NCBI RefSeq assembly: GCF_031846245.1
Contig: NZ_JAVRIC010000018.1
Location: 1 to 64,000 of the forward strand
Length of the DNA: 64,000 nt
Direction of reading: 5' to 3'
Origin: Banduia mediterranea
Lineage (GTDB): Bacteria > Pseudomonadota > Gammaproteobacteria > Nevskiales > Nevskiaceae
A model generated the notes under the pieces. It worked only from the letters and a program-made list of their open reading frames with translations. It had not been told where the DNA came from and did not search any database. Below are positions 8,495-19,462 of the stretch, one piece after another; the stretch's first letter is position 1; each line of letters opens with the position of its first letter. A program made the translations under genes and the position numbers.

Positions 8495-10843
8495 ATGAAC
8501 ACCCATCATCACCACACGGGCGCCGACAACCACGGACGTCACACCCAACCCGGCGCAGTGACAACCGCGATCGATCCGGTTTGTGGCATGCAGGTCGATC
8601 CACACCAGACCGCCCATCACGCCGAACATGATGGAGTAACGCATCATTTTTGTTCGGCGCGCTGCCTGGAAAGTTTCACGAGGGATCCGGCCAAATATCT
8701 GACCCGGCGACCCGATGGTGCCCCCGTGCAGGCACCGACGGGAACGATGTATGTCTGTCCGATGCATCCGCAAGTGCGCCAGGACGGTCCCGGCATCTGC
8801 CCGATCTGCGGCATGGCACTGGAGCCGGAAATGCCAGGACTGAACGATGAGGACCATCCCGAACTGCGTGATTTCAGCCACCGCTTCTGGTGGACCTTGC
8901 CGGCAACGCTGGTGGTGCTCGTACTGGCGATGTTCGGCCACCACTTCCCCCGATTGCCGGTGGACGCCCGGACCTGGATCGAGCTGGTACTGACCACGCC
9001 GGTGGTGTTGTGGGCAGGCTGGCCCTTCTTCGTTCGATGCGTGCAGTCGGTCCGCAACCTCAGTCCCAACATGTGGACCCTGATCGGCATCGGCGTCGGC
9101 GCGGCGTTCGGCTACAGCATCGTCGCCACCCTTGTACCGGACCTGTTCCCGGAGTCATTCCACGAACACGGCCGCGTGGGCGTCTACTTCGAAGCCGCCG
9201 CGGTGATCGTCTCGCTGACCTTGCTCGGCCAGCTACTCGAACTGCGTGCCCGCTCGAAGACCTCGACTGCCCTGAAAGCCCTGCTAGGGCTGGCCCCCAA
9301 GACCGCACGCCGCCTGCGCGACGATGGCGGCGAGGAGGATGTCGAACTCAGCCGCGTTCACGTCGGTGATCGCCTGCGCGTACGCCCCGGCGAAAAGGTG
9401 CCGGTGGACGGCGAAGTCATCGAGGGACACTCCCATGTCGACGAGTCGATGCTGACCGGGGAGCCCGTCCCGGTCGAAAAGGCCATCGGCTCCAGCGTGA
9501 TCGGCGCGACCCTCAACGGCACCGGCAGCCTGGTGATCCGGGCGGAGAAAGTCGGCTCGGCGACCGTGCTGTCGCAGATCGTGCAACTGGTCGCACAGGC
9601 GCAACGCTCGCGCGCACCGATGCAGCGCATGGCCGACAAGGTAGCTTTCTGGTTCGTGCTCGCGGTCCTCGCGATCGCCGTCGCGACCTTCTTCGTGTGG
9701 GGACTGTTCGGCCCGGACCCGTCGTGGACGTTCGCAGTGCTCAACGCGATCTCGGTCTTGATCATCGCCTGCCCCTGCGCGCTGGGCTTGGCCACGCCGA
9801 TGTCGATCATGGTGGCGACCGGCCGTGCTGCCGGGGAAGGCGTGTTGTTCCGCGATGCCGAAGCAATCGAGAACCTGCGCAAGATCGATACCCTGATCGT
9901 GGACAAGACGGGAACCTTGACCGAGGGACGTCCGGCGTTCCACACCGCGCTCGCGGCCGAAGGGTTCACCGAGCCGGAGGTGCTGCGCCTGGCGGCCAGC
10001 CTCGATCAGGGCAGCGAGCACCCACTGGCCGACGCTATCGTCGCGGAAGCCCGCCGTCGTGGCCTGACGCTGGAAACACCGGCGAGCTTCGAGTCGTCCA
10101 CCGGTATTGGGGTACGCGGCCAGGTGGGAGGCGCCGCCCTGGCGATCGGCAATACCGCGCTAATGCACGAGGTCGGGGTCGATGCCTCGGTTCTTTCCAT
10201 CCCGGCCGAGGAGCTGCGCCGGGCCGGCGCCAGCGTGATGTACCTGGCGGTCGATGGCGCCCTGGCCGGCCTGCTCGCGGTGGCCGACCCGATCAAGACC
10301 ACCACCGCAGGAGCCATCGCATCGCTGCACGATGCGGGCCTGAAAATCGTGATGGCCACCGGCGACGGCGTCACCACGGCCCATGCGGTCGCCCGCACCC
10401 TAGACATCGACGAAGTCCATGGCGAGGTCCGTCCAAAGGACAAGATCGACCTCGTGCGACAGCTGCAAGCCAAGGGGCACCGGGTGGCGATGGCTGGCGA
10501 CGGGATCAACGACGCCCCCGCGCTTGCCGGCGCCGATGTCGGCATCGCCATGGGTACCGGTACTGACGTGGCGATGTCGAGCGCGCAGGTGACGCTGGTG
10601 AAAGGCGACTTGCGCGGCATCGTGCGGGCACGCTCGATCTCCAACGACACCGTTGCCAACATGAAGCAGAACCTGGGCTTTGCGTTCCTCTACAACGCGC
10701 TGGGCGTACCGATCGCGGCCGGCGTGCTGTACCCCCTGACGGGCCTGTTGCTCAGCCCCATGATCGCCGCTTTGGCGATGAGTTTGAGCTCCGTGTCGGT
10801 GGTTGCCAACGCATTGCGGCTGGGCCAAAAGCGGCATGGCTAA
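8495..10843 (+). CDS. copF: Copper-exporting P1B-type ATPase with YHS and heavy-metal-binding N-terminus
   Basis: The 782-residue ATPase opens with a His-rich tail ([13 protein letters not shown]). A YHS-type metal site (DPVCGMQVD to [10 protein letters not shown]) and a second metal-binding motif (YVCPMHPQV to GICPICGM) follow, replacing classical HMA domains. The core has the CPC transmembrane ion motif ([13 protein letters not shown], about residue 427), phosphorylation site DKTGTLTEG (about 469), SEHPLADA and hinge [10 protein letters not shown]. It pumps Cu(I) out of the cytoplasm using ATP. The start at 8495 is supported by GGAGG seven bases upstream. The symbol is tentative; CopA is avoided because that name is used for the oxidase. 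Confidence 0.9.
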   Translation: MNTHHHHTGADNHGRHTQPGAVTTAIDPVCGMQVDPHQTAHHAEHDGVTHHFCSARCLESFTRDPAKYLTRRPDGAPVQAPTGTMYVCPMHPQVRQDGPGICPICGMALEPEMPGLNDEDHPELRDFSHRFWWTLPATLVVLVLAMFGHHFPRLPVDARTWIELVLTTPVVLWAGWPFFVRCVQSVRNLSPNMWTLIGIGVGAAFGYSIVATLVPDLFPESFHEHGRVGVYFEAAAVIVSLTLLGQLLELRARSKTSTALKALLGLAPKTARRLRDDGGEEDVELSRVHVGDRLRVRPGEKVPVDGEVIEGHSHVDESMLTGEPVPVEKAIGSSVIGATLNGTGSLVIRAEKVGSATVLSQIVQLVAQAQRSRAPMQRMADKVAFWFVLAVLAIAVATFFVWGLFGPDPSWTFAVLNAISVLIIACPCALGLATPMSIMVATGRAAGEGVLFRDAEAIENLRKIDTLIVDKTGTLTEGRPAFHTALAAEGFTEPEVLRLAASLDQGSEHPLADAIVAEARRRGLTLETPASFESSTGIGVRGQVGGAALAIGNTALMHEVGVDASVLSIPAEELRRAGASVMYLAVDGALAGLLAVADPIKTTTAGAIASLHDAGLKIVMATGDGVTTAHAVARTLDIDEVHGEVRPKDKIDLVRQLQAKGHRVAMAGDGINDAPALAGADVGIAMGTGTDVAMSSAQVTLVKGDLRGIVRARSISNDTVANMKQNLGFAFLYNALGVPIAAGVLYPLTGLLLSPMIAALAMSLSSVSVVANALRLGQKRHG

Positions 10844-10993
10844 GATGACCAACGTTGGCGACGCGAGTGAAGACCGCGGTGATCAAGATACCGCCGCGGA
10901 ACGCGCTCGTTGCAGGGTCATGCCGAGAAATTGCCGCGGCTGTCGTGACCGGAAATGGCGGCGTGTACCCCACGTTCATTTGACCGGAATCAA

Positions 10994-11022
10994 TTGAACC
11001 CGACGGGGGCCTCTGCTAAGAT
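10994..11022 (+). promoter_or_regulatory. Sigma-70-type promoter of the cus operon leader gene; leaderless transcript predicted
   Basis: TTGAAC (10994-10999) and TAAGAT (11017-11022) are spaced by 17 bp. A start about seven bases downstream lands on the GTG at 11029, the first codon of the leader ORF. Confidence 0.6.
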
Positions 11023-11028
11023 GCCCAT

Positions 11029-11427
11029 GTGAAGCGATTCATGCGACCAACTCGACGTATCCGCTTGCGGCTCGTGCTGCTGGCGGTGCTGTCGCTGCTG
11101 TTCCAGCAGGTTGCCTTGGCGTCGTATGCCTGTTCGGCCGTGGATATGCCGGTCTCGAACGTGGGCATGGCGATGCATTGCGACGGCATGCCGATGGCGC
11201 ATGGCCAGCAGAATCAGGCGCTATGTCCGGCACACTGCGCGCATCAGGCGGTGGCAACCCAGGACGCGCACGCGCCTACGGTGCCGCCCTTGGTGATGCC
11301 CGCGCTGCTCCCGGCCCCGATCGTGCTTGCGACATCGCCGGCCATCTATGCAGCGCGTGAGCACACCGCAGCGTGGCGACTATCGGGCATCCCGCCCGCG
11401 CTGCGTTTCCGCGTCCTGCTGATTTAG
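11029..11427 (+). CDS. Secreted Met/His/Cys leader protein of the cus operon (CopL/DUF2946-like)
   Basis: This 132-residue protein has a basic start and hydrophobic signal (VLLAVLSLLFQQVALA). A cluster of metal ligands follows (MHCDGMPMAHG, then LCPAHCAHQ), and a Pro-rich second half ends PPALRFRVLLI. It is the first gene after a sigma-70-like promoter and precedes the cusC homologue by 61 bp. The GTG at 11029 coincides with the predicted transcription start; an ATG at 11041 is the alternative. Organisation parallels copL and the czc leader. Likely roles are periplasmic metal binding or, given the downstream hairpin, leader-peptide control of cusC translation. Confidence 0.6.
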   Translation: MKRFMRPTRRIRLRLVLLAVLSLLFQQVALASYACSAVDMPVSNVGMAMHCDGMPMAHGQQNQALCPAHCAHQAVATQDAHAPTVPPLVMPALLPAPIVLATSPAIYAAREHTAAWRLSGIPPALRFRVLLI

Positions 11428-11485
11428 ACCTCCCGACGTTCCACCGCGGCGGCATGGGCCACCGCGGACGATCGTTTGCGGAGGT
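11428..11485 (+). promoter_or_regulatory. Hairpin sequestering the cusC Shine-Dalgarno, starting at the leader stop codon
   Basis: ACCTCC (11428-11433) begins at the base after the leader TAG and is the exact complement of GGAGGT (11480-11485), the cusC ribosome-binding site three bases before its ATG. Inside, CCGCGG (11444-11449) can pair with CCGCGG (11462-11467), and CGA/TCG can bridge the two. Ribosomes reaching the leader stop would cover the left arm and free the site. Confidence 0.6.
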
Positions 11486-11488
11486 TTT

Positions 11489-12799
11489 ATGCGTTTTCTT
11501 CCCGCTTGGCGGCGCCTGCGCGCGTCGCGGCTTCTGGTTGTCATTTCGTTCGCGCTGATCGCGCTGCCGCTGCACGCGGCAAGCGACGACACACCTTTGA
11601 GTCTCGCTGCGGCAACGCAAATCGCAGCCGTACGCGCGCCACAAGTGCAAGCGCAGTTGCTGCGCGAACAGGCCGCACGACATGACGCTGCGCGCGCCGG
11701 GCGTTTGCCCGATCCGCAACTGACAGCGGGTATCAGCAACCTCACCGCGACCGGCCCGCAGGCTTTCAGTGCCTCGGCCGACAGCATGACCATGCGCACC
11801 ATCGGTCTGATGCAGGAAATTCCCTCGCATCCCAAGCGCGAAGCCGAGAAGGCAGTCGCGAATGCCGGTGTGCAGCTTTCGGCTGCCGATGTCCTCACGG
11901 TGCGGCTCGCCGTCAAGCAGGCGACCGCCGGTGCGTGGGTACGTCTGTGGGCGGCGCAAACCGAGTGGAAACAGCTCCAGGATTTGCATGAGCAGTTCGC
12001 TCTTGCAGTCCAGCTCGCCAAAGCGAGGCTCCGTGGCGGCCCCGGCAACGCGACCGATGTGCTGGCGGCACGTGCCGCCGTCGTCGAACTCGACAACCGG
12101 ATCACCGCGGTGGATGCGGAGATCGCCGCTGCGCGCGCCGCGTTGCAGCGATGGCTCGGCGACGACGCCGGTGGCGCACTGGCGGAGGCGCCTGATTTCT
12201 CGACGCTGCCTGCCCCTCCGGCGCAACTACTGCACGACCTGGATCGACAAGGCCCGCTGCTGGGCTGGGGCGCACGCGAGGACCAAGCACAAGCGCAGCT
12301 CGACTTGGCCAAGGCCGGCAAACGCCCGAACTGGAGCGTTGGCGTGGTGTACGGCAGTCGTATCCACCTTCCCGACATGATCGGCATCGAGGTCGGCGTC
12401 AGCCTACCGCTGTTCCCCGGCAACCGGCAGGACCAGGACATCAGCGCGCGCTACGCAGAGCGCGACGCGGTGAAAGACGAGCACGAGGATGCACGCCGCG
12501 CGCAGCGCGAGGCGGTTGCAGCGGGCCTTGCCGCGTGGCAAGGCTATGACAAGCAGGTCAACACCTATCGCGACCAGCTGCTGCCGTTGGCCACGGACCG
12601 TTCACGCACTGCGCTCGCGGCGTATCGCGGCGGCGGCTCGCTGCAGCCGTGGCTGGAAGCGCGTCGCGATGAAATCGACACGCGCGTGGCCTATGCGCAG
12701 GCGCTCGCCGCCTGGGGCACGGCCTGGGCGCAACTGGCTTATCTGCTCCCGGAGCAGAACCTGCCAAGCGTCATCAATTTGCCGGAGCAACTGCCATGA
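11489..12799 (+). CDS. cusC: CusC-like outer-membrane efflux channel (TolC family)
   Basis: The 436-residue protein has a signal peptide (LLVVISFALIALPLHA) and two repeats of the outer-membrane efflux protein fold, seen as long Ala/Gln/Arg-rich helices (GRLPDPQLTAGISNL near residue 71 and later MIGIEVGVSLPLFPGNR). It forms the outer-membrane duct of a tripartite copper/silver efflux pump with the next two genes. GGAGG lies four bases upstream of the ATG. The stop overlaps cusB by ATGA. Confidence 0.85.
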   Translation: MRFLPAWRRLRASRLLVVISFALIALPLHAASDDTPLSLAAATQIAAVRAPQVQAQLLREQAARHDAARAGRLPDPQLTAGISNLTATGPQAFSASADSMTMRTIGLMQEIPSHPKREAEKAVANAGVQLSAADVLTVRLAVKQATAGAWVRLWAAQTEWKQLQDLHEQFALAVQLAKARLRGGPGNATDVLAARAAVVELDNRITAVDAEIAAARAALQRWLGDDAGGALAEAPDFSTLPAPPAQLLHDLDRQGPLLGWGAREDQAQAQLDLAKAGKRPNWSVGVVYGSRIHLPDMIGIEVGVSLPLFPGNRQDQDISARYAERDAVKDEHEDARRAQREAVAAGLAAWQGYDKQVNTYRDQLLPLATDRSRTALAAYRGGGSLQPWLEARRDEIDTRVAYAQALAAWGTAWAQLAYLLPEQNLPSVINLPEQLP

Positions 12800-14094
12800 A
12801 CCGAACCATTACCAACCGTGTTGTGGCGGCGGTTGCCGCGTTGATCCTGCTGGTCGTAGCCGGCGGCATTGGCTACTTGATTGCGCGACAGTCCACGCCC
12901 ACTGCGCCGAGCAGTACCGCCGCGACGTCGCCATCGTCGGGCAAGAAAGTCTTGTACTGGTACGACACGATGGTGCCGCAGCAGCATTTCGACAAGCCGG
13001 GCCTGTCGCCGATGGGCATGCAGATGGTGCCCAAGTATGCCGATGATGGTGGACCCAAGGATGTCATCCAAATCGATCCCACCACCGTGCAAAACCTCGG
13101 CGTGCGCACGGCACTAGTCGAGCGGCGGGTGCTGGCTTCGGCCATCAGGGTGCCCGGTACGATCACCTGGGACTTGCGCCAGGCCAGCACGATCAGCGCG
13201 CGGGTTGATGCGGTAATCAGCAAGCTTGATGTGCGCGCGCCGTATACCGTGGTCGCTGCCGGCGCACCGCTGGCGCAGTTGCTGGCGCCGCAATGGAACA
13301 GTGCGTTGGCGGAATATCGCGCGCTGGAGCAGGCGCGGTCCGCCGACGCGCGCGAGCTGCGCTCCGCAGCGCGGCAACGGCTGCAGGTGTTGGGGCTGAC
13401 AGCGGCGGATATTCAGTCGTCGCGTCATGGCGCGGATGCGGCGATCACACTGCACGCCCCGCAAGCGGGCGTCGTCACGACACTGGATGTGCGTGAAGGC
13501 CAGCGCGTCACTGCAGGCCAGACCCTGATGACCTTGAACGGTCTGTCCACCGTGTGGGTCGAGGCGGCACTCCCGCAGGCGGTGGCCGGCACGGTGCGCA
13601 GCGGCACGCCGGTGGGGGTCACGGTCGATGCCCTGCCGGGTCGGTCGTTCCACGGCACCGTGGAAACCTTGCTGTCGGACGTGGATGCGGTGACGCGCAC
13701 CCAGCGCGCCCGCATCGTGCTCGACAATCCCGACGGTGCCTTGAGTCCGGGCATGTTCGCTACCGTGCAACTCAACCCGACTCCGGACGTGGCCGTACCG
13801 GTGGTACCGGACGACGCGCTGATCGCGACGGGCACCCACACGCGAGTCATTCTCGCCGAGGGAGATGGCCACTTTCGTGCCGTATCGGTGCGCATCGGGC
13901 GGGCGGCCGGCGGCTATACGGAAATTCTCGATGGCCTCGCGGGTGGTGAGAAAGTCGTGGTCTCCGGCCAGTTTCTGATCGATTCCGAAGCGAGCCTGTC
14001 CGGTGCGCTGGAGCGTCTGAATGACGCCCCCACCAAACCGGCGCCGGCCACGAGCGTGCCCATGCCGGGCATGCCGATGGGAGACCGACCATGA
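12796..14094 (+). CDS. cusB: CusB-like periplasmic adaptor with heavy-metal-binding motif
   Basis: The 432-residue membrane-fusion protein has an N-terminal anchor ([20 protein letters not shown]). The heavy-metal-binding motif follows ([18 protein letters not shown], then SPMGMQMVP, residues 51-75), a signature of Cu/Ag adaptors. Lipoyl-like and beta-barrel domains come next ([31 protein letters not shown]). A Met-rich tail ([10 protein letters not shown]) ends the protein. It links the RND pump to the TolC channel and may hand copper to CusA. ATGA overlaps join it to both neighbours. Confidence 0.92.
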   Translation: MNRTITNRVVAAVAALILLVVAGGIGYLIARQSTPTAPSSTAATSPSSGKKVLYWYDTMVPQQHFDKPGLSPMGMQMVPKYADDGGPKDVIQIDPTTVQNLGVRTALVERRVLASAIRVPGTITWDLRQASTISARVDAVISKLDVRAPYTVVAAGAPLAQLLAPQWNSALAEYRALEQARSADARELRSAARQRLQVLGLTAADIQSSRHGADAAITLHAPQAGVVTTLDVREGQRVTAGQTLMTLNGLSTVWVEAALPQAVAGTVRSGTPVGVTVDALPGRSFHGTVETLLSDVDAVTRTQRARIVLDNPDGALSPGMFATVQLNPTPDVAVPVVPDDALIATGTHTRVILAEGDGHFRAVSVRIGRAAGGYTEILDGLAGGEKVVVSGQFLIDSEASLSGALERLNDAPTKPAPATSVPMPGMPMGDRP

Positions 14095-17000
14095 TCGCCG
14101 CCCTGATTCGCGCGGCGATTGCGCATCGCGTGTTCGTGCTGTTGGCTGCACTGGCCTTGGCCCTGATGGGCATGTTCTCGGTGACGCGCACGCCGGTCGA
14201 CGCGCTGCCCGACCTGTCTGACACCCAGGTGATCATCCGCACCAGTTACCCGGGCCAATCGCCGCAGGTGGTCGAGGATCAGGTCACCTATCCATTGGCC
14301 ACCACCATGCTCTCGGTACCTGGCGCGACGACGGTGCGCGCCTTTTCGTTCTTCGGCGACTCCTACGTCGATGTGTTGTTCGATGACAGCACTGACTTGT
14401 ACTGGGCACGTTCGCGTGTGCTGGAGTACCTGAGCCAGGCGCGGGATCGCCTGCCGGCCGGAGTCACGCCTGCCCTCGGCCCTGATGCCACGGGACTCGG
14501 CTGGATCTACGAATACGCGCTGGTGGATCGTACCGGTCAGCACGATCTTGGCCAGTTGCGTGCGCTACAGGACTGGTTCCTGCGCTATCAGCTCAAAACC
14601 GTGCCGAATGTCGCCGAGGTCGCCACTTTGGGCGGCATGGAGCGCGCCTGGCAGATCGTGCCCGATCCGCAGGCGCTGGCGGCGCGCGGCGTCACCGTGG
14701 CGCAGCTGGTCGATGCGGTACGCAGCGCGAACGGCGCCAACGGTGGCTCGGTGATCGAACAGGGCGAAGCGGAACTGATGGTACGCAGCGAAGGCTATCT
14801 GAAGAGCCGCGCGGACTTCGAGAACGTGCCGATCACCACCAACGCCGGCGGTGTGCCGGTGCTGCTGCGCGATGTGGCGACGGTGCGGCGGGGCCCGACG
14901 TTTCGCCGTGGCATTGCCGAGCTGGACGGGCAAGGTGAAGTGGTCGGCGGCATTATCGTGATGCGCACGGGCAAGAACGCGAAGGCCACCATTGCCGCCG
15001 TGAAAGCACGGCTAGCGGAACTGCAGCGCAGCCTGCCGGCCGGCGTCGAGATCGTGCCTACCTACGACCGCTCGCAGCTGATCGACGCCGCGGTGGAGAA
15101 CCTGTGGAGCAAGTTGTTCGAAGAATTCCTGGTGGTGACGCTGGTCTGCGTGTTGTTTCTGGGGCACCTGCGCTCGGCGCTGGTGGCCGTGATCACGCTG
15201 CCGCTGGGCGTGTTGGTCGCCTTCATTGCACTGCATCTGCAAGGCGTCACGGCGAACCTGATGTCGCTCAGCGGTATCGCCATTGCGATCGGCGCGATGG
15301 TGGATGCGGCGATCGTGATGATCGAGAACGCGCACAAACATCTGGAACATTGGCGTGACGCGAACGACGGACGTGAACCGCAAGGTGCGCAGCGGTGGTC
15401 GCTGATTGCCGAGGCCGCCGCCGAGGTGGGGCCCGCGTTGTTCGTCAGCCTGTTGATCATCGCGCTGTCGTTCGTGCCGGTCTTCGCGCTGCAGGGGCAA
15501 GAAGGCAAGCTGTTCAAGCCGCTGGCCTTCACCAAGACCTACGCGATGGCGGCAGCGGCTGGGCTGGCGGTGACGCTGGTGCCGGTGCTGATGGGTTATT
15601 TGATCCGCGGGCGCATCCGTGCCGAGCGCGACAATCCGCTCAACCGGGGTTTGATCCATGGCTATCGGCCTCTCCTCGAAGCCGTGCTGCGCTATCCGAA
15701 AGCAACCCTGGTGCTGGCCGGTGTGCTGCTGCTCACCGCGGTCATTCCGATGACCAAGCTCGGCAGCGAGTTCATGCCCGCGATGGACGAAGGCACATTG
15801 CTGTACATGCCCACTGCACTGCCGGGGCTGTCCGCCGGCAAGGCCTCGCAGTTGCTGCAGTTGACCGATCGCATGATCAAGACCGTGCCCGAGGTTGATC
15901 ATGTGTTTGGCAAGGCCGGGCGCGCCGAAACGGCCACCGATCCGGCGCCGCTGGAAATGTTCGAGACCGCGATCACCTTCAAGCCGAAGGACCAGTGGCG
16001 GCCCGGCATGACGATGGACAAGATCAAGGCGGAACTGGACAAGGCGGTGCACGTGCCGGGGCTGACCAACCTGTTCGTGCCGCCGATCCGCAACCGCATC
16101 GACATGCTCTCCACCGGCATCAAGAGCCCAATCGGCATCAAGGTGCTGGGTACCGACCTGGCTACGCTGCAGACTGTGGCCGATCGGATCGAGACGGTGG
16201 CGAAGACCGTGCCCGGTGTCAGCTCAGCGATTGCCGAGCGCCCGACCAGCGGCCGCTACGTCGACGTGCACATCCGCCGTGATGTCGCCGCGCGCTACGG
16301 GTTGACCCAGGAGCGCGTGCAGCAACTGATCGCAACCGTGGTCGGTGGCGATCCAATCGGTCAGACCGTCGAAGGGCGCGAACGTTATCCCATCGTGGTG
16401 CGCTACCCGCGTGCCGAGCGCGATTCCATTGGAGCGCTGCGGCAGTTGCCGATCGTCGCAGCCAACGGTGCGCAGATTACACTTGGCCAGATCGCTGACA
16501 TTGCCGTTGAAGCAGGACCGTCCATGCTGAAAAGCGAGGGCGGGCAGCTGGCCACGTATGTCTACGTCGATACGGCCGGCAGCGATTTGGGCACGGTGGT
16601 GGCCAACCTGCAACGCGCGGTGGCGCAGCAAGTCAAATTGCCGCCGGGTACGACCGTGGCGTGGTCCGGTCAGTTCGAATACCTGGCCAGTGCCATGGAA
16701 AGACTCAAGGTGGTGGTGCCGATTGCGCTGGTGATCATTTTTCTATTGATCTATGCCGTTTTCCGACGCGTGAGCGAAGCGGCGCTGATCATGGCCAGCG
16801 TGCCGCTGGCACTGGTCGGCGGTCTGTGGTTGATCTGGTTGCTTGGTCATGCGGTGTCGGTGGCCACGATCATCGGCTTCATCGCGCTGGCCGGAGTCGC
16901 CGCTGAATTCGGCGTGGTGATGCTGCTGTATCTGCACCATGCCTGGGAGCACCAACTTGCGCTCGATCCCCACGCCGGCCCAGAAGCGCTGGACGAAGCG

Positions 17001-17267
17001 ATTCGCGAGGGTGCCGTGCAGCGCGTGCGCCCGAAGGCAATGACTGTCGCGGTCATTCTCGCCGGTCTGTTTCCCATCCTGCTCGGCCATGGCGCCGGCT
17101 CGGAAGTGATGCAGCGCATAGCCGCCCCGATGATCGGCGGCATGGTCACGGCACCCTTGCTATCCATGCTCGTTATACCCGCGGCGTACCGCCTGCTGGT
17201 TCGTTATCGGCTGCGTAAAGCCAGCAAGACAAACGCCACACTTCACTCCAACCCACAAGGAAACTGA
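14091..17267 (+). CDS. cusA: CusA-like heavy-metal RND efflux pump
   Basis: The 1058-residue inner-membrane pump has full length for the HME-RND family. It shows the N-terminal segment typical of the family ([20 protein letters not shown]) and the proton-relay helix signature ([20 protein letters not shown], about residues 394-413). A second set of membrane segments runs around 880-1045. Together with the CusB metal motif this favours Cu(I)/Ag(I) over divalent metals. Proton-driven export from periplasm and cytoplasm to the outside is known for the family. Confidence 0.93.
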   Translation: MIAALIRAAIAHRVFVLLAALALALMGMFSVTRTPVDALPDLSDTQVIIRTSYPGQSPQVVEDQVTYPLATTMLSVPGATTVRAFSFFGDSYVDVLFDDSTDLYWARSRVLEYLSQARDRLPAGVTPALGPDATGLGWIYEYALVDRTGQHDLGQLRALQDWFLRYQLKTVPNVAEVATLGGMERAWQIVPDPQALAARGVTVAQLVDAVRSANGANGGSVIEQGEAELMVRSEGYLKSRADFENVPITTNAGGVPVLLRDVATVRRGPTFRRGIAELDGQGEVVGGIIVMRTGKNAKATIAAVKARLAELQRSLPAGVEIVPTYDRSQLIDAAVENLWSKLFEEFLVVTLVCVLFLGHLRSALVAVITLPLGVLVAFIALHLQGVTANLMSLSGIAIAIGAMVDAAIVMIENAHKHLEHWRDANDGREPQGAQRWSLIAEAAAEVGPALFVSLLIIALSFVPVFALQGQEGKLFKPLAFTKTYAMAAAAGLAVTLVPVLMGYLIRGRIRAERDNPLNRGLIHGYRPLLEAVLRYPKATLVLAGVLLLTAVIPMTKLGSEFMPAMDEGTLLYMPTALPGLSAGKASQLLQLTDRMIKTVPEVDHVFGKAGRAETATDPAPLEMFETAITFKPKDQWRPGMTMDKIKAELDKAVHVPGLTNLFVPPIRNRIDMLSTGIKSPIGIKVLGTDLATLQTVADRIETVAKTVPGVSSAIAERPTSGRYVDVHIRRDVAARYGLTQERVQQLIATVVGGDPIGQTVEGRERYPIVVRYPRAERDSIGALRQLPIVAANGAQITLGQIADIAVEAGPSMLKSEGGQLATYVYVDTAGSDLGTVVANLQRAVAQQVKLPPGTTVAWSGQFEYLASAMERLKVVVPIALVIIFLLIYAVFRRVSEAALIMASVPLALVGGLWLIWLLGHAVSVATIIGFIALAGVAAEFGVVMLLYLHHAWEHQLALDPHAGPEALDEAIREGAVQRVRPKAMTVAVILAGLFPILLGHGAGSEVMQRIAAPMIGGMVTAPLLSMLVIPAAYRLLVRYRLRKASKTNATLHSNPQGN

Positions 17268-17270
17268 CCC

Positions 17271-17621
17271 ATGAAAAAGCCATGCATTACCCTCGCGATC
17301 ACCGCTGCGCTGTTCACGGCTCCGGTGTTTGCCAACCCTCAGCAGATGGATCCCAACATGCCGGGCATGGCTGGGATGCATGAAGCCACACCCGCCGATG
17401 TGCAGGGCGTGGGCGTGGTCAAGGCGGTCGACACCACCAAGGGCACCCTCACGCTGCAGCATGAGGCGATTGCCGCCATCGGCTGGCCGGCCATGACGAT
17501 GCCGTTCAAGGTGGCTTCGCCGGAGCTGCTGACGCACGTGAAGGTGGGCGATAAGGTGCAATTCACTTTCCATCAGGCCAGCACGGGTAGCACGGTGACG
17601 GCGATCCGTCCGGCACGTTGA
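17271..17621 (+). CDS. cusF: CusF-like periplasmic copper chaperone
   Basis: The 116-residue precursor carries a signal peptide (ITAALFTAPVFA) and a Met-rich linker (MDPNMPGMAGMHEA). The CusF beta-barrel follows, with GVVKAVDTTKGTLTLQHEAI and the Cu(I)-binding segment GWPAMTMPFKV, where Trp and the two Mets are the usual ligands. It starts three bases after cusA and probably delivers copper to the pump. Confidence 0.9.
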   Translation: MKKPCITLAITAALFTAPVFANPQQMDPNMPGMAGMHEATPADVQGVGVVKAVDTTKGTLTLQHEAIAAIGWPAMTMPFKVASPELLTHVKVGDKVQFTFHQASTGSTVTAIRPAR

Positions 17622-17747
17622 CAGACCACGTCGCCGGCTGGCCCCAACTGTCGAGGGTCAGCCGGCGGTCGTGAAAGCAGTACCGCCACGCACGTTATGC
17701 GTGCGCCTGGCGGTGTTTGTTGTGGTTGTCATTTTTGGAGAACGACC

Positions 17748-18089
17748 ATGAAATCGTTTACTGCTTGTCTCAGCCTCCCGCTGCTGCTCGCGGGCCTTAC
17801 CATTGGCCGCATCGCGTACGCGACCGATTCCTACACTGATGGCTGGGTTGGCCATGTGGATGGCCCGCGTTTGGATGTCTGTTATCGAGTCACGCCACTG
17901 CCAGCGGTTGGTGCGCGACTGGAGGTCCTGCGGACATCCTTCGTGGTTCCAAACAAAGGGCAGCCCCGCCAACAGTTCGCGGTGGCGGGGTATGCCACGG
18001 TAACGTCGATCATCGACGCGCATTGCGTACGTGCCGAGCTGACCCAGGGCACGGCGAAGCGGACCGATCACGCGCGGCGCGCGGACTGA
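17748..18089 (+). CDS. Hypothetical secreted protein
   Basis: This 113-residue protein starts at the ATG at 17748, behind GGAG. It has a signal peptide (MKSFTACLSLPLLLAGLTIG to IAYA). The mature part (YTDGWVGHVDGPRLDVCYRV to VTSIIDAHCVRAEL) contains two cysteines and looks beta-rich. I recognise no family. It lies 126 bp after cusF and may be a separate unit. Confidence 0.6.
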   Translation: MKSFTACLSLPLLLAGLTIGRIAYATDSYTDGWVGHVDGPRLDVCYRVTPLPAVGARLEVLRTSFVVPNKGQPRQQFAVAGYATVTSIIDAHCVRAELTQGTAKRTDHARRAD

Positions 18090-18560
18090 GCGGACGCGAC
18101 GACAAGGCCGCCAAGGCATGCTCCGCGACGGCCCAAAGCGGAGCGGCCAGGGCGTGGATACAACATCCAGCCGATGCGCTTCACCGGCGCGTCATGCCTG
18201 TCCGTCCTGCCTGCCGCCATTTCAGCAGGCATGCAACGAGGCGATCAACGGGCAGGACACGCTCACTAAGGGAAAACCCTATTACAGCGAAAGGAGAAGC
18301 GGATCCGTTCGGATCGATGAAATTCTCTCCGCGCATAAGGCACGGGCCACGCTTGAAGACAGTTTAGCTTCGATGGGCGAGTTGGTGGAATTTCGCCAGG
18401 AGCCGTAGGCCCTATCGCGCATCGTTCGGAGAGTGCCTTCCGCCATCGATGCGTGGAGCCCGCCTATCACTCAGAAGAACGTTTAGGTGTGTCTGTGGGC
18501 GCGTTGTAGTGGGTCCAGAGAAGTGATGGTACCTACGGCAGGAGCATCCAATAAAACCTC
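18090..18560. other. Gene-poor spacer between the cus region and the MerR/thioredoxin operon
   Basis: About 470 bp have no convincing gene. An open frame at 18118-18408 (plus, 96 codons) lacks a good ribosome-binding site and resembles no family I know; only its end (DEILSAHKARATLEDSLASM) looks protein-like, so it may be a decayed fragment. Confidence 0.5.
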
Positions 18561-18592
18561 TTGACTCTGGGGTTAACTTGAAGGTTTAGCCT
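18561..18592 (+). promoter_or_regulatory. MerR-family-type promoter with elongated spacer
   Basis: TTGACT (18561-18566) and TAGCCT (18587-18592) are separated by 20 bp. The spacer contains GTTAAC flanked by imperfect inverted sequence. Spacers of 19-20 bp are the hallmark of promoters activated by MerR-family regulators, and such a regulator is encoded at 19036. Confidence 0.65.
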
Positions 18593-18678
18593 GTGACTAT
18601 CGCGATATGGCCCGACAGCGGTTCGCCCCGCTGCCGCGCCGAGAGAGTCGAGGGCGATAGCCATTCAAGGAGCAAACC

Positions 18679-18945
18679 ATGAACACGAAGCGCAAAGTGG
18701 AAGTATTCAGTGCCGGCTGCGCAGTCTGCGATGAGGCAGTTGCGCTGGTCGAGCGTGTGGCCTGTTCGTCCTGCGAGGTCACCGTGCACGACATGAAGGA
18801 CATCAACGCCGCCAAACGGGCAAAGACCCTTGGCATTCGATCGGTGCCAGCCGTGGTCATCGATGGCAAGCTCGCGGCCTGCTGTGAAGGACGCGGGATC
18901 GACGAAGCGATCCTGCGCGTTGCGGGTCTGGGTCGGTCCTTATAA
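18679..18945 (+). CDS. Small thioredoxin/glutaredoxin-like protein
   Basis: This 88-residue protein starts KVEVFSAGCAVCDEAVALVE, giving a CxxC motif at the end of the first strand. A conserved cis-Pro follows (IRSVPAVVIDGK), and a CC pair lies near the end (LAACCEGRG). It has no signal peptide, so it is cytoplasmic. It is first after the MerR-type promoter, behind AAGGAG. Such proteins often pair with MerR regulators in mercury/metal modules; a thiol-exchange or metal-relay role is inferred. Confidence 0.75.
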   Translation: MNTKRKVEVFSAGCAVCDEAVALVERVACSSCEVTVHDMKDINAAKRAKTLGIRSVPAVVIDGKLAACCEGRGIDEAILRVAGLGRSL

Positions 18946-19035
18946 CCGGTGGGTGACCAGCCGGAGCGTCGCCGAAAGGCTCCTCGGCCGGTCACCCCTT
19001 ATTTCTTTGAATTGCCCATCACTATCGAGATCATC

Positions 19036-19458
19036 ATGTTCACGATCGGCAAACTGGCCGGCCTCGCCACCATCAGCACCGAGGCCTTGCGCTACTACGA
19101 GCAGGAAGGGTTGATCGTGCCGGATGCGAAGAGCGACGCCGGCTACCGGCTCTACCGCCCGGAGTCCTTGCAACGCGTCGGCTTCATTCGTCAGGCGCAG
19201 CAATGTGGTTTCACGCTGGCCGAAATTCGCGAGCTGCTGGCATTGCGATCTGAGCAGGCCGCATGCTGCGGGGACGTGCGCCGACTTGCCGTCGAAAAAA
19301 AGTTGCAGATCGAAGGCAAGATACGGCTCATGAAATCAATGTCGAAAGCACTCGACAAACTGATCAACGATTGCAGCGAGGAAAGTCATCCCGTCGTCGA
19401 GTGCCCGATCCTCGCTGGGCTGGAAAAAGCCAACATTGCAACGACGGCCGGCCGATGA
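19036..19458 (+). CDS. MerR-family heavy-metal-responsive regulator (ZntR-like)
   Basis: The 140-residue protein has the MerR winged helix (MFTIGKLAGLATISTEALRY to YRLYRPESL), a coiled-coil dimer helix and metal-binding cysteines Cys78, Cys113 and Cys123. The Cys78-Cys113 spacing of 35 and Cys113-Cys123 spacing of 10 match the ZntR pattern rather than Hg(II)-MerR. A Cys77-Cys78 pair is unusual. It probably acts on the promoter at 18561-18592. The start at 19036 follows the domain boundary. Confidence 0.8.
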   Translation: MFTIGKLAGLATISTEALRYYEQEGLIVPDAKSDAGYRLYRPESLQRVGFIRQAQQCGFTLAEIRELLALRSEQAACCGDVRRLAVEKKLQIEGKIRLMKSMSKALDKLINDCSEESHPVVECPILAGLEKANIATTAGR

Positions 19459-19462
19459 CTGC

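Noticed and set aside
18118-18408. 96-codon plus-strand frame as a gene
   Set aside because: No good start context, no similarity, and an overlapping frame of equal quality.
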